Shown here: positions 1 through 12,200 of the stretch, in pieces | How the letters are laid out: every line of letters begins with the position of its first letter | Position numbering within the stretch: position 1 is the stretch's first letter | NCBI GenBank assembly: GCA_017590115.1 | Contig: JAGGNK010011892.1 | Location: 4,059,993 to 4,123,992, forward strand | Reading direction: 5' to 3' | Length of the DNA: 64,000 nt | Source: Montifringilla adamsi | Taxonomy: Eukaryota; Chordata; Aves; Passeriformes; Passeridae | The notes under the pieces: model-generated | Told to the model about the DNA's origin: nothing | The model's input: the letters and a program-made list of their open reading frames with translations, nothing else | Databases searched by the model: none | Program-made: the position numbers and the translations under genes

Positions 1-97
1 GTGTTAGGAGTCTGATTTTGCATTTCCAGTAGTAACTGCGGCCTGGGAGAGCCAAGCGGGAACAGTCGGGAGCCCCTTCCCCGCCAGGCAGCCAGCG
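1..97 (-). other. CABLES1: Start of CABLES1 3' UTR, truncated by the window edge
   Basis: The sequence directly follows the TAG stop on the minus strand. No AATAAA or ATTAAA polyadenylation signal is present in these 97 bases, so the untranslated region continues outside the window. It is GC-rich next to the stop codon and becomes AT-richer at the edge. Confidence 0.8.
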
Positions 98-238
98 CTA
101 GGAGTTCTGCACCAGGCGTCTGTAGTGCGGCATCACTTCGTGCTCGGGAAGGTGGAGAGCAAACTCCAAGGCCACCAGCACCGGGAACTCGAAGGCGATC
201 AGCTCCCGCCTGTTCAGCCGGAACTTCTCTTCCAGTTT
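98..238 (-). CDS. CABLES1: CABLES1 exon 10 (terminal coding exon)
   Basis: This exon opens after CTGTGGTTGCAG with [20 protein letters not shown], continues [20 protein letters not shown], and ends RLVQNS with a TAG stop at 98-100. It completes the cyclin-box-like domain. The ending RLVQNS differs from the mammalian RLVQSS I recall by one residue. The exon is distinctly GC-richer than its flanking introns, with several CpGs, as is common for coding exons in birds. Confidence 0.97.
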   Translation of the reverse strand, partial: KLEEKFRLNRRELIAFEFPVLVALEFALHLPEHEVMPHYRRLVQNS

Positions 239-3200
239 CTGCAACCACAGCCGAGGGGAAAAAATATAAATGAACAAAAATGGAATGAGGGTTTGCCTTT
301 TAGAGCTTTCCCACAAATGGCATTATTCAAAACACGCATGCTGCTGTCATTAAACTTCTGTCCTGATGGATTTGCATGGCTCTAGGTTTAGAAAGCCAGA
401 GCTGTGTGAACTGGATGTTCCGAATCCTTACTGTGAAGGTGAACTCACAGAGCTCAGCCAGCCCTGCTATTTCTAACATGTTCGTCACTTCACCCATTCC
501 ACTGTGAGCAGATACACCTTCTAACAATCACAGTGATTACCACTGCAGCAACAGGAAATTCCTAGCTTCATGCAAACATCAAAATCACTTGTGTAATGGA
601 AGACATGCATCTTGTAATTGTCCAAAAACCTCCTGCACTGCTTGAAGTCACCAGTTTTCCTTTCAGCATTAGACTGTGCTACAACGCCCTGTGGGGGAAA
701 TTATTTTGCCACAATTTGATCTTAATACTTCAGAGGCAGAAGGTGTTGTAAGAACAGTGAGTAATAGAAACTGCTATCCTCAGGGGGAATGAGATGGGTT
801 TTATAGTTGTTTTTGTGCTGTGATGTACTAAACCTCCCATATGCTCTGCTGTTTTCACTGGATTTGGATGCTAAAAGTAGACAATCAGTTGCTCAGGGAT
901 ATTTCCCCCTCATCCTATTCTTAGGATCTCCCTGGCCTGCTACTTGTCTGCCCACTGGGTTTACTACAAAGTTCAATGTCTTATGGACCAACGTTTCAAG
1001 ATACCAAGAGAGGCCAGATCTTCCAATTCCTACTTGGCTGACTTTTTTTCCGATTATTCAGAGGGCTTTCTAACAAACTGACTGTCAACCCAGCTCTGTG
1101 ACTGTGGGAGGAGGGCATGAGTCCAGTCCTGTCCCCATCCACGATCCCATGTTTCTTCCATTGAGTGAGCTGGTTGTAGCCACATACCGAGACACCAGCC
1201 TAACTTTCTGTAGCATTAAATCAGATTGGTACCTCAGTGCTTGCAGAGGATTATGATATAACACCCTCATGTTACCTCTTTCCTGTGGACTGCATAGAAG
1301 ACCAAACACCTTACTCTGCAAAAAAACATCTGGAGTGAGATGTTCTAATGGGAAAACCTCCTTAGGTTTTCTTGTCCAAAAGCTGAACTTGATAAAAGAA
1401 ATACAAATGTCTATTGGACTCATCTGAAATTAGCATCTGCATTTAATTCCCAAAGGAGAATCCTTACTGACACTCTTGAAAACATAATTAAAAGCAAAAT
1501 TAATTTCCTGAGGGCTCACCTGTTGCCTTGTATTGACAAAATGATGGTCATATACATCTCAAACCTCACAGTACCTGACACCAGGGCCTTCTATCCCATC
1601 AAACAAGCTTCCCACACCTCTGCAGGGACATTGATCACTACCACTTCCACAAACATGCGTAACAAAAAAGATATTTAGCTGGCTGTACATCTGGAAGCCT
1701 AAAAAAGAGCATGTCCACTGACTAACAGAGTTGCACAGACCACACACTGGCACTTCACATAGATGGAACACCAGAAACCTATGGATACGTACATCTATAA
1801 GATGCTTGACTTCATGTTTTCTGAGGTCACTGCCAATTTTGGCTGCTAAAAGAACACAAGCTCCAGCACAAAGCTTTCTATTCTGCTTGTTCAGCTTCCC
1901 CTTGAGAGCGAGCTTCTCAAAGTAGACAAAGGCCATGGCCACTGTGGGCTCTTCAAAACCACATTCTTCTTGAGCAAGCTTGCGCATTTCTCTCTTCAAG
2001 CTGAGTAAAGAGACCAGACAAGTATGCTGTGAGATGAGTTTTAAAGCATTTCTCATTTCACCCTAAGAGCCATGCTTTCAGAGATTCCTGCTTAGTCAAA
2101 TGGAAGGGAAAATATAATTTACTGGGCAGATATCTTTATGCTGTTTTGGGGGCACATTTATACATCACCAGTGACCCTCACTGCCCCCAACAGACAGTTG
2201 TGTCAAACTATAAAAGCAACCAAAAAAGCTCTGACAATTTTAGCAACAATATTTTATCAGAGGTCCTTCAATGCATACCATTTGTTTTGTAACAATGTTT
2301 TGATTACTGGTGCTCTGTATGCAGCTTTTGCTGCTGGTTATGGCTGGTCAAATCCAAACTGACAGCTCTGTCTGTGTACTGCAGCCCTGTCTGGCTACAG
2401 AGCAGTGTGGCTCAGTGTCCTTCTGGCCACTAGGGTCAAATGAAATTATCATTACTTCAGTGGAGCAATATGTCTAGCCTGCTACACCAGAAACGAAGAT
2501 GGAATATTACAACTTTGCTGTGAAGCCAACTACTCTTTTTGCTTCTGGCCAAGGCACAAAAGCAGCACTTCTCTTTCCTCAGTCTCTTTTTAAGCCAATT
2601 GCCATGAGATTAGAGACTCTGTTGGGTTATTTTTCTGGCTATTTTAATACAGTGCATGCCCAGCTCTCATCCTCATCCCATCAGATGCTGTGTTTGACAC
2701 CTGACCAGCACATGTTTGCACATTCCTCTATCCTGTTTACTCATCCCAGTAATCCAAGCAGTCATCTGACTTACTCTGCACCTCTGCTGGTCACTGCTCC
2801 TGGAAGATCAATCAGTGCTGTGCTTCCCCTCATGCACAGCAGGAATTGCACTGACATGTGAAACAGCTGCATCACATTGCAGCCTTACGGAACTTTGCAA
2901 CATACCTTCTTATTTTACTGAGGGTTAGCTTGATGTGAGGGAACTTCTCCTTAAAGGTCTCATTCATGTCCTTCTTGAGATCTGATGGCTTCACGTAGTC
3001 TATAACCGTGGTCTGTAACGCACGTCAAGAGAGAATTACTCTTTTAGTTTGTAACAAAGAAGATCACTCGATTCCCAGAAGCAAGAAATTACAAGCAAGT
3101 GCCAGTCAGTCCAACACTTTCAGCAGACAGGAAAATTAAGTCTGAACTAAGACAACTATTTACTTGTGACTGACAAAAGAAGTGACCTGTTCAGCACAAG

Positions 3201-6200
3201 CCTTGAACAATGCATAGATCATTAGCATCATCGAAGTATTGCTAAGAGTGATTTTAAGATGAATGTGGCTGGATGAAACCTACCTGAGAAGTCTTGCAAG
3301 ACAAAAAAAAATCATCACAATAACTGATATGATGACCAGATTTTTGTGCATACCTCCATGTGATTCTGAGACCCATTGTGAGTTTCTCTCAGGCTGATTC
3401 TTTAAAGAAACCACAGGTACAAACCCTTGCCTGCTGTAGCATACATTGATAATAAAGTAAGTAGCCAGCTTATATGGCAGGTCACTCAGTAGAGTGGAAG
3501 GCAGGAATGCTGTGGTAAGTTAGGCAGTAAATGGACAAAAGAGTCAGGACAACATTCAAAGCATACAGTATATTTCCTTTGAGCTTCCTATTCCTTTTTG
3601 TTACAACCCTAAGGAATCTCCCCAAGTTGCAGAGGGTTCTCCTGGCCAACACAGCCCCTGCATCTGTGGGTGCCCATCTTGTTCCCTTAGTCTTTGTTCA
3701 GGTAGCACTTTGCCCAAATCCTCTGTCACCATTCACCTGGCCAAAATCTAGCAGTTCAACAACAAACCAACCTTTGTTTTGGGAATGTGTCAATTCTGTT
3801 CCAAGCTTTAGCAGTTCTGCCCATTGGACAGAAGTGGAGAGGAGCACCAGCTTGGGCACCAGAGGGACAGCCTGGTCCCCAGGCATACAGCCCCCTGCCA
3901 GCTTCAAGCATGTAAGAAAGCACCAGTGGATAGTGCAGTGCATTCTCCTGCTCATAAAATAATATTTCACTTCTGATTTCTGATTTTGATTAATTTTTAT
4001 TATGGCAAATGGCTGTGAACACCAAACAAGAGGTGGAAAGAGGTATGTGAAACCCTTGCTGCGTGTTATGCCTTTATAGAAGGTGGAGCTCTGCTGCAAT
4101 ATATCCTCATGGGAATTGAAATCAGCCAAAAAGACTAACTGAATATGCTTTCAGGCTTTTTTTCTGTCATTAAAATAATACATGGAAGGGCTTGGGGAAT
4201 ACAAAGTGCAATGGCTCTAGAGAGAAAACAGACAATAAACAGACAATTCCCTTTATCCAGTCATGTTGTTCTCTGTTTCCAAAATAAGCATGAAGGAGAG
4301 TAAAGCACACCTAACTTTTCCTGACTTTACTTATGAGGTATGGTACTGAATTATTAGGAAATCAAAACAGAGCAGAGCATGTGTTTCCCCTGAATAGTGC
4401 CCAGCAGTATTTGATGCAAACAAAACAGAGAGGAAAACCCCAGGTTTTTGCCACAGGGTGTTGTTATGGTCATGCACACGCTTTAAAACATGGGCCATTC
4501 TGCCACATCAACACTCCTCAGCCACACCTGCCTGCCTCCCTGCACGTGTATGGATGAGTCCGACTGCAGGTACAGGCAGACAGTGCAGTGCCTCTGAGGT
4601 TAAAAATTCATAAACTGCCTTGATGCTGAAGCAGGCAATGTGCTGCCACACCTGAATAAAAGGAAGAGAAGAAAAGACAGGAAGGAGAAGCCTTGCCCTA
4701 CCCGGGTGGGAAAGCTTTCAATGGAATGTGTGGGCCTGCCTGGTTTTAACCCTGCAGAGGCTGGAAGGACGTATGCATGCACCGTGCAGCTGGGGCTCTT
4801 CACTGCAGACAGCTTCTCTCACATACTGCATCTCACCTGGCAGGGCTCAGACCTCTAAAACAGAAGAATCAAGATCTTAACAACTACCCCTGTTCCTTTC
4901 TTTCCCTGGAATGTTGCAGCTGGCCTGCCTACTCCTTGGTATTGTTGCCAAAGGATCATCAGCAAGCTGGGTGCTGCTGAAGCACAGATATGTTGGGAGT
5001 TTTATGTGTTAAGGGCTTCCTCTCAGTACTGCTACAAGAGGACACTGAAACAAGTCACATCTAATTTAGACCACTGCTGTCTGCTACTCAGGGTGTAGAA
5101 ACATGGGTCCATGCTGCTCTTGCTTACAGAGCCAAGAGACACTAACCAGATACATCCTATTAAATGTAAAGATGATTTTAGTTACTACCAGTATTTTTGG
5201 TTGTCTTGGGCAATTCTATAAATAGTGAGCTCAGTGTTACCTTATAAAGCTACCTGACACCTTATTTCACGCTTCACTACAAACCTAACTGCCCATTGTT
5301 TGTTCTTCATTACCACAGAGCTCATAATTTTATCTTAATTAACTTGCCTTTAGCTCTCTCCCGGTTATCTTCTTCTTTTGCTTATGTGCACAACAGAAAC
5401 CACTTCCCAACAGAAAGGGCACAGAAGCTGTGTCACACAGCAAGTTTCAGCTGCTTTCACCTTAATAAGTCAGGGTGGCTCTGGGGGCCACTGTGCAGAG
5501 GGGCAGTGAGCCCTGGGCTCTGCCTCTCAGCAGCAGCAGCCCCCTGGGATGCACCTTTCCCCATGGCTGCTCTGCAGGCACCGACTTGTTTTACCTGGGA
5601 CTCCTCCAGCCTGTGGGAGGTTTGCCAGAATTCAGCTAAATTCTCTTTAGAAGGAGAAAAGCTCTTTTTAAAAATTTCATTTAAAGCAAAGCGCTCAGAG
5701 GCTTGAGATTAAGCAGACAGCTTAAAAATGAGAACAGTATAGAGGTACAGTTATTTTTAAACACAGAGATTTGTCAATTTTGTCCTGTTGATAAGGATCT
5801 CCCCCTCTCCAACTCTGAATACTGCCGCTTCCTGCGAGACAACAGTCTCTACGATACAAATCACAATAATGAAATCCAGATGAAAGCTGGTGTGTGCTGG
5901 TTTTGATTCATGTAACAGGATAACGGCAGCATGTTTGAACACACTGGCTCTAAGGCAGCTGTCTCATCTTGTCAGTGCCATGCTGGAGAGCTCAGCTAAC
6001 TGCCCTTATTCTCAAAAAAAGCATTTGTGCAAGTTTGTTTGTGGGGTTTTTTTTGTCCCTTGATTTTTTTTTCCCCTTCATAGCTGCTGCAGAAGCTGGA
6101 CTTTGAGCAACAGCATGCTGCTTGTCCAGCTGGTACCTACAGAAATGCATCCTGTGCGTGCAGGACCCTGCCCAGCAGAGAGGCAGGCTGAAAATACCCC

Positions 6201-9200
6201 TAAAAAATATCTGTTGAGAGATAGTTTAAAAGCAACGTTGGATTAGCATCTGTTGAGTGATCAAATCAATAACCATTTGAGTTACCCTCTCAAATGGTTT
6301 CTGACCAGGCACAGGTCAGAACAGGTTTCTGCATACCCCTGTTGCTGGGGCACAGCACTCGTGAGCCTACACAGAAATCTTGGGCCCCAGCCCTGACTCT
6401 GCCCAGGGCCCCTTATGCACCCTGCAAACAGCTTGCCACAACCACCAGCTTGCAGCAGCTCCCACTGCTGCCCCTGCCCACCAGCAAGGGAGTGGAGCAA
6501 AGCTCTGGGGTGGTCCAGGAAGCCACAAGAACCAGCTGGGATCTGACAGGGGAGGGCTTGGACACAACGCCATCCTCCTCTGCCTGCTCCCTGCTCAGCT
6601 TCTCTTCTGTTTGTTCACACAAAGTTCCATGTGAAGAAAAACACATGACTGTCTGTCCAGGACGATTCTGGTATTGCCTGTGTCAGGGCTCTGATCAATA
6701 ATGATGTTCCAAAATTTTATGACGGGTTTGCAAATATTTCCCTAAAAGGAGCACAGCTTTTTTCCATTCAAACATACTTTCTTAAACATAATATTATTCC
6801 CTACCAGGCAGGCACTCTGCACTCCCAGAGCTGTCAGACACATGAACAAGGCACTGGGAACTACTAAACTGTCTCTGTCATAGTCTAATCTCCAATGTTT
6901 TTAACGTCTGTCATCCAGAACCGTCTGTCTTGTTTCTCACAGCTTATTTGCACGGAACACATTTCAGTTCAGCATTCAGCAATACTCCTTTGTGGGCTCT
7001 GCTATGTTCTCTGTGTACAAATCTGTGTATGTATATTTTACTTTGGCGATGGAAGCTGCACAAGACAAATGAAAACCTTGATAGATGGTAGCTGACAGAT
7101 GCCTGGACAGCATGATAAATGCCTGAGCCCAAGTCTCTACTCTGCACACTTTTTGCTTGGCTGGCAGTTTTGAACTTGGAGCTCAGCTCGTGTGTTATTC
7201 ACAAGCATTTTCAGGCAGCTGCTTTCTCATAGGAAAGCTGTATATATAGTTTCATAAATATGGGAGGAGAGAGAATGCCTGAAATGGTTGGTAAGACTGG
7301 CAGGATGAAATATTGTAGAAAATAAATCCTACTTTGGCAGGCAACCAGTAAAAGATGATCTAGCCTTGGATGCCTCTATCTCTTAGCTTAAGAAGGATAA
7401 AATCAGAATAAAATAGGTGAATACAATGAAAGATGTATGATAGGCTCTCTTAGCTGCTGTTACTGTGTACCCCTGATAAATCTACTTCACAGAAAGCAGA
7501 CAGAAGACTGATACCTGAAACAGACTTTTGGCAGGTCACTGATAAGGTCTCAGCCACACAAGAAGTGAAAAGTCAATAACTCTGCACTCTCTGACTAATT
7601 TAATGCATCCCATAGATGACCAGCTACGTACCTATCAACTGCCAGTAACCTAATTCATACACTTATGGCTTATGATGCATATATATGAGAAATCCTGATA
7701 GACAAGAGACTTCAAACTGTGATGGAAAATGGGGGTGATTCTGAATTATAATTAAAATTCTAAAAAAGGAAGCTAGACTAAAATAAGATATTTCTTCTGT
7801 TACAAAGTTATGAACATTCAAGGACCTTAAACTGAAAGATTTTGAATTTCACAAGGCAAATAGTCCCAAAACTGCCTCTTTGAAATTAACTACATGGAAG
7901 GACACCAGTTTATTTTATTTTGTTAACACTCAGGAATTATTCTCAAAATAGTTATTTATTGGAGTCTCAGCCAAATATAGTATCAAATGCATAGATCACA
8001 GGATTTATATATGATTATCTACCACTTCTATCCTCTGCTCCCTGAGACTTTTGGGTACAAGGTCAGTAGCTGATAAAGAAGCAGTCTGGAGATACTCAAT
8101 ATACAGATGCAGAAGAGGCTCGAAGAATAGGGTGACAGCACTGAAGGACACTGGCTGTAAGTGGAGTCTGCCTGACCTTGGTGCTCCTTGTGAAAGACAG
8201 AAAGAGAGAACGACAGACCAGATGCATTATATCATCATGCAGGGCTTTTGTTAGACCAAAGGGCCAGGGCAGCAAGCAGTTCTAATTTTAAAATCACACT
8301 GGAGGACTAATATTAAATAATGCGGCCCGGCTGTGCTCACCACTAGCGCGGTACCTGGCAAGCGCAGCCTGGCAGGCAGGCACTGCAACAGCTCTGCAGA
8401 GTTTTGTGACCTGCTTCTCTTATTAGTGGTGTGGAAACGTCAATTTATTTTTATATAATTAAACCAACACACTGACATTGTAGCTCGGTACCCAAACCTA
8501 ATTCCACGTGTATCCCTTGAGCAGAGATAGATGGATATTTCAGGGATGCGACTACAGAATGGGTCACTCAAAGTCAACGTGCTGCTGATCTGGGCTTTTC
8601 TTCTTCTGCTGCAAGTTTTGGCAGCACGCAGTGACCAGCTAACATGCTCCTGTGCTTCTGTGTTACTGACAAAAGCAGTACTGCAGGATCAGCCTCAAGT
8701 TTTGTTGAGAATGAGTTTTCTAGTTCAGCACAGAAGGAGTTTCTGCTGGAAAGAATGCAGAGAGACCAGGGGGGCACTGACGAGTCTGTACATATGCTAG
8801 TCAATATGAGATTCGAGGAAAGAAATTAATGCTTAGTCTGGTAGATAAAGTTCCTGTTCTAGAGAGATTTAAGAATCTGCACAAATTCCTGTTTTAGCAG
8901 TATCAGCCAGGAAGACATCTGTTAACTATGACATGATGTTTCCCTTCCCCCCCACCCCCCAGCATGAATTTTTTCTACCTCTTACTGTTTATACTGCAGC
9001 AGAGAGTGCAGACTCTCCTACAAAGACAACACAAAAGGAAATAATTTCTCCAGGGCAGACTAGACTTTAAATACAACTAATACAATTAACAGAAGCCATA
9101 CAGTTGTTATTGGGAAAGTATTGAAGAATACTTTTCAAAATTGTCCCCTGAAAGGCAATTTGTGGGTATTACTTCTAGAAATGCAACAGGGAAGTGTATG

Positions 9201-12200
9201 CTCTCTTAAGCCTGAGACTTCACTACAGAAAAAAACTAAAATAAACTGAAACAAAAAAGAAAAACAAAAAAAAAACCCATGCAAAAAACCCCCAAAACCC
9301 CAACAACAACAAACCCACAGAAAACAAAAAAACCCAAAAAAAAAAAAAAAAAAAAAAAACCCAAAAAAAAAAAAAAAAAAAACCCCAAAAAAAAAACCCC
9401 CCCAAAAAAAAAAAAAAAAAAAAAACAAAACAAAAACAAAAACCCAAAAAAAACCAACCCAAACCAGACTAAAGCAAAAGCACTTCTGCTTCCCCAGAGC
9501 TATCTACAAGGAGGAAGCTCAGCTTCTCCTTGAAAACAGCTGAGGACTTGCAGCTAACACTTTTCTCCAAGAGTCAGGGCTAATTCAGCTCAGTAAAATT
9601 AAAAGACTATAAAGGCAATGTCAGTGATGATAAACTCAGGCTCCACAAAAATTGAGCACACCGAGTGCTAGCTGCACATATTTCTGAGTGAAGTCTAAAC
9701 CGGACCACACATTTTGTCTGTCCTATGCCTCGGGATAAAGCCTGCAGTGTTTACTGATGCAGCATTCACACAGACCTCAGCAGAGCTTTCCCAGTGAGCG
9801 TAGAAATCCTGGCCTAAGAAGCACAAGCCAGGCTCATGGGAGCAATAGCAGCGCATGCAGCTCTATCCCGCAGGCAGTGACGCAGCCCAGCATCCACTCC
9901 TCTTCCACACCTTCCCCCCATTAACTGCTCGCACATCCACCAGGAGGGGTGAGGGGAATATCGACAAGCTTGCAGCTGTCGAGCATTAATGCTAAATCCT
10001 GGCCAAGTACCGAAACTTTAATTACAAGCTGCAGCTCTCCGCGCACAACAGAATGCTGGGCGCTGCCATCAGAGCCGCTCTCAGCTGCTCCAGAGGCAGC
10101 AGTCACAGCCACATCCCGCCCTGCACCGGCGGCTGCTCCGGCCTCTGCGCTCCTCTGGCACAGGTCTGCCACTGCTGCAGTGGCTGTGAGTGGTCAGGAA
10201 AGGAAGCCAGGATTCTCGCGGCCCCAGACTGTAATTTGCTTTAATTGCAGTGTGAGCTGATTTTTACATTTTGGGGGGAAGAAAATGATTTGAAATTATA
10301 AGGCTATTATGCTCCTGCTCACACTGATGTGAACTGCAGGGAGAGGGGGAGGGGATGTCAGGAGAGTCAAGGAAAGTCTAAAACAGATGTGAGTAAATGG
10401 CCTTATATTCAGCCCTGTGCACAAGCCCTTGCACAAACTGAAAAATCCTACTTAACTTCTAAGTAAGCTCCTAGGACACTCTAGCAATACTTTTTCTCCC
10501 TTCTCTTGGTTGAAGGAAGCACCAGCAGCTTTAAAATCTTTCAGCTGAGCATTGAAGAACAACCATCTGCCCCTTAGCTCCTTGCAAAGCCGTGCAGCTC
10601 CTGCACGGGATCACAGCTATACTGCTTTGGCTGCAGGCAGGCAAAACCCCGGCCGAGAGAGCCCTTGGCACCTGCCTGTGATCTACCTCAACAAAAGAAA
10701 CAGAGCACTTAATGTCCTTCAACCATTTCTTAGGTTAGTGCCTGCCTTCAGAAAGGGAGGTGGGAATCCCACAGACCCTCAGATAGTGCTGAAGAGGGGA
10801 TGTCTGGAAGGGTACATTCAGGAAAAAAACCCTCAACTGTCAAATAAGACATTATTTCAGACACAGCAGTAATTAACCCTAGAGAGATTTAAAAGGCAGG
10901 GAGACCCCTGTCAATGCAAATATATTCTAAACAAACAATGACATTGATTTTAACAACTGTCCTTGAAGTAATTTTTCACCTTCAGGGCATCCAGTCATAC
11001 CCCTTGTCAAATCCCCAGGCAGCTTCTTTTTACAACAGAAGTACAAATATAAGACTTTTAAATGCTGTGGACAACCAACATAAAAGAGAAGTGGGCACTG
11101 AATACCCACTCCTGGATGGAGAACTCCCTTGCAGGACGCCATCCTGGCTGCTTCATTTTTACTCATTTAATCATGTCCATGAGAACATCAAGCTAAAAGG
11201 GGGTCAAAGGTCTCAGGTGATTCTGGGGACTTGCACTGCCTGGCAGACACTCGCAGCCTGAGGAAGGTCAGAAACACAGCCACAACTGCTAGAGCTATGC
11301 TCCCTTTGGATGTTGGCTAACAATGCCTTTCTCCTTGAGGGAAGACAGTTCCATGACTGTCCATGACAGTAACCACATCAAAACCTGACAAATATTTTCC
11401 CACATAGATGTAGCTGCTATAAAAGGTTGTCACTTTGTGGGTTGGCAGCCAAAAAGTAACTCGCCAACCCTTAAAGGAAAACTGGTAGCAAGTAAGCAGA
11501 GGACACTCTGGACTTCCCATTTGAAAACCTAGAATAAACACAGCCGTAGAACTTAATTAAGCCTCTGTGTGCAACAGACAGAACATTCCTGTTAGCATGG
11601 AGATAATCTTCCATCCACATGAAGCACTTAGAGCTTATTTTGAAGAAGGAGCACCCACTAGCCAAATTACCTCTGGGGTGGGGGGCAGATGAGCACATAG
11701 AAAGGCTGTATATTTACATAGATTAGCAGTTTCTTAAATAATGTCTTCTGTTCCAAATTAAACAAGAACATGGACAACACTTTAGACCTCAGTGTTTCAA
11801 ATCCTATCATATGTGTATACAGATAAGAGAAGTAGGTCACCACTTTGGGGAAAAAAAAATAGTATTTTCCCTACTGCCTACTGTTACCCTGGATGTACAA
11901 TCCAGACAGATACATGCTCACATGTGTATGACTGCACTGCCTCTTGCAACAGTCCTGCTAAAATAATCTACAGACTTGGAGCAATCAAAAAAAAAGGCTA
12001 CAGAAGTATCTCACCACAGAAAACATTCAGTCAGAGCACAGACCATGGAACAATTATGTCTCTGTATTGTTAAGGGTTTGGATATAGTGGGAAATATACA
12101 GACTCTGCTCGTAATTGCTGCAATTAAAGGAAGGACTATCCCATGGTGAAATAAATACCTGGGAAACCAAGCTGTTCAGAGGAGTGAATGATTAGCATCA

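Noticed and set aside
9135..9533. Lys/Pro-rich and Phe/Gly-rich frames
   Set aside because: These are direct translations of the A/C low-complexity tract.
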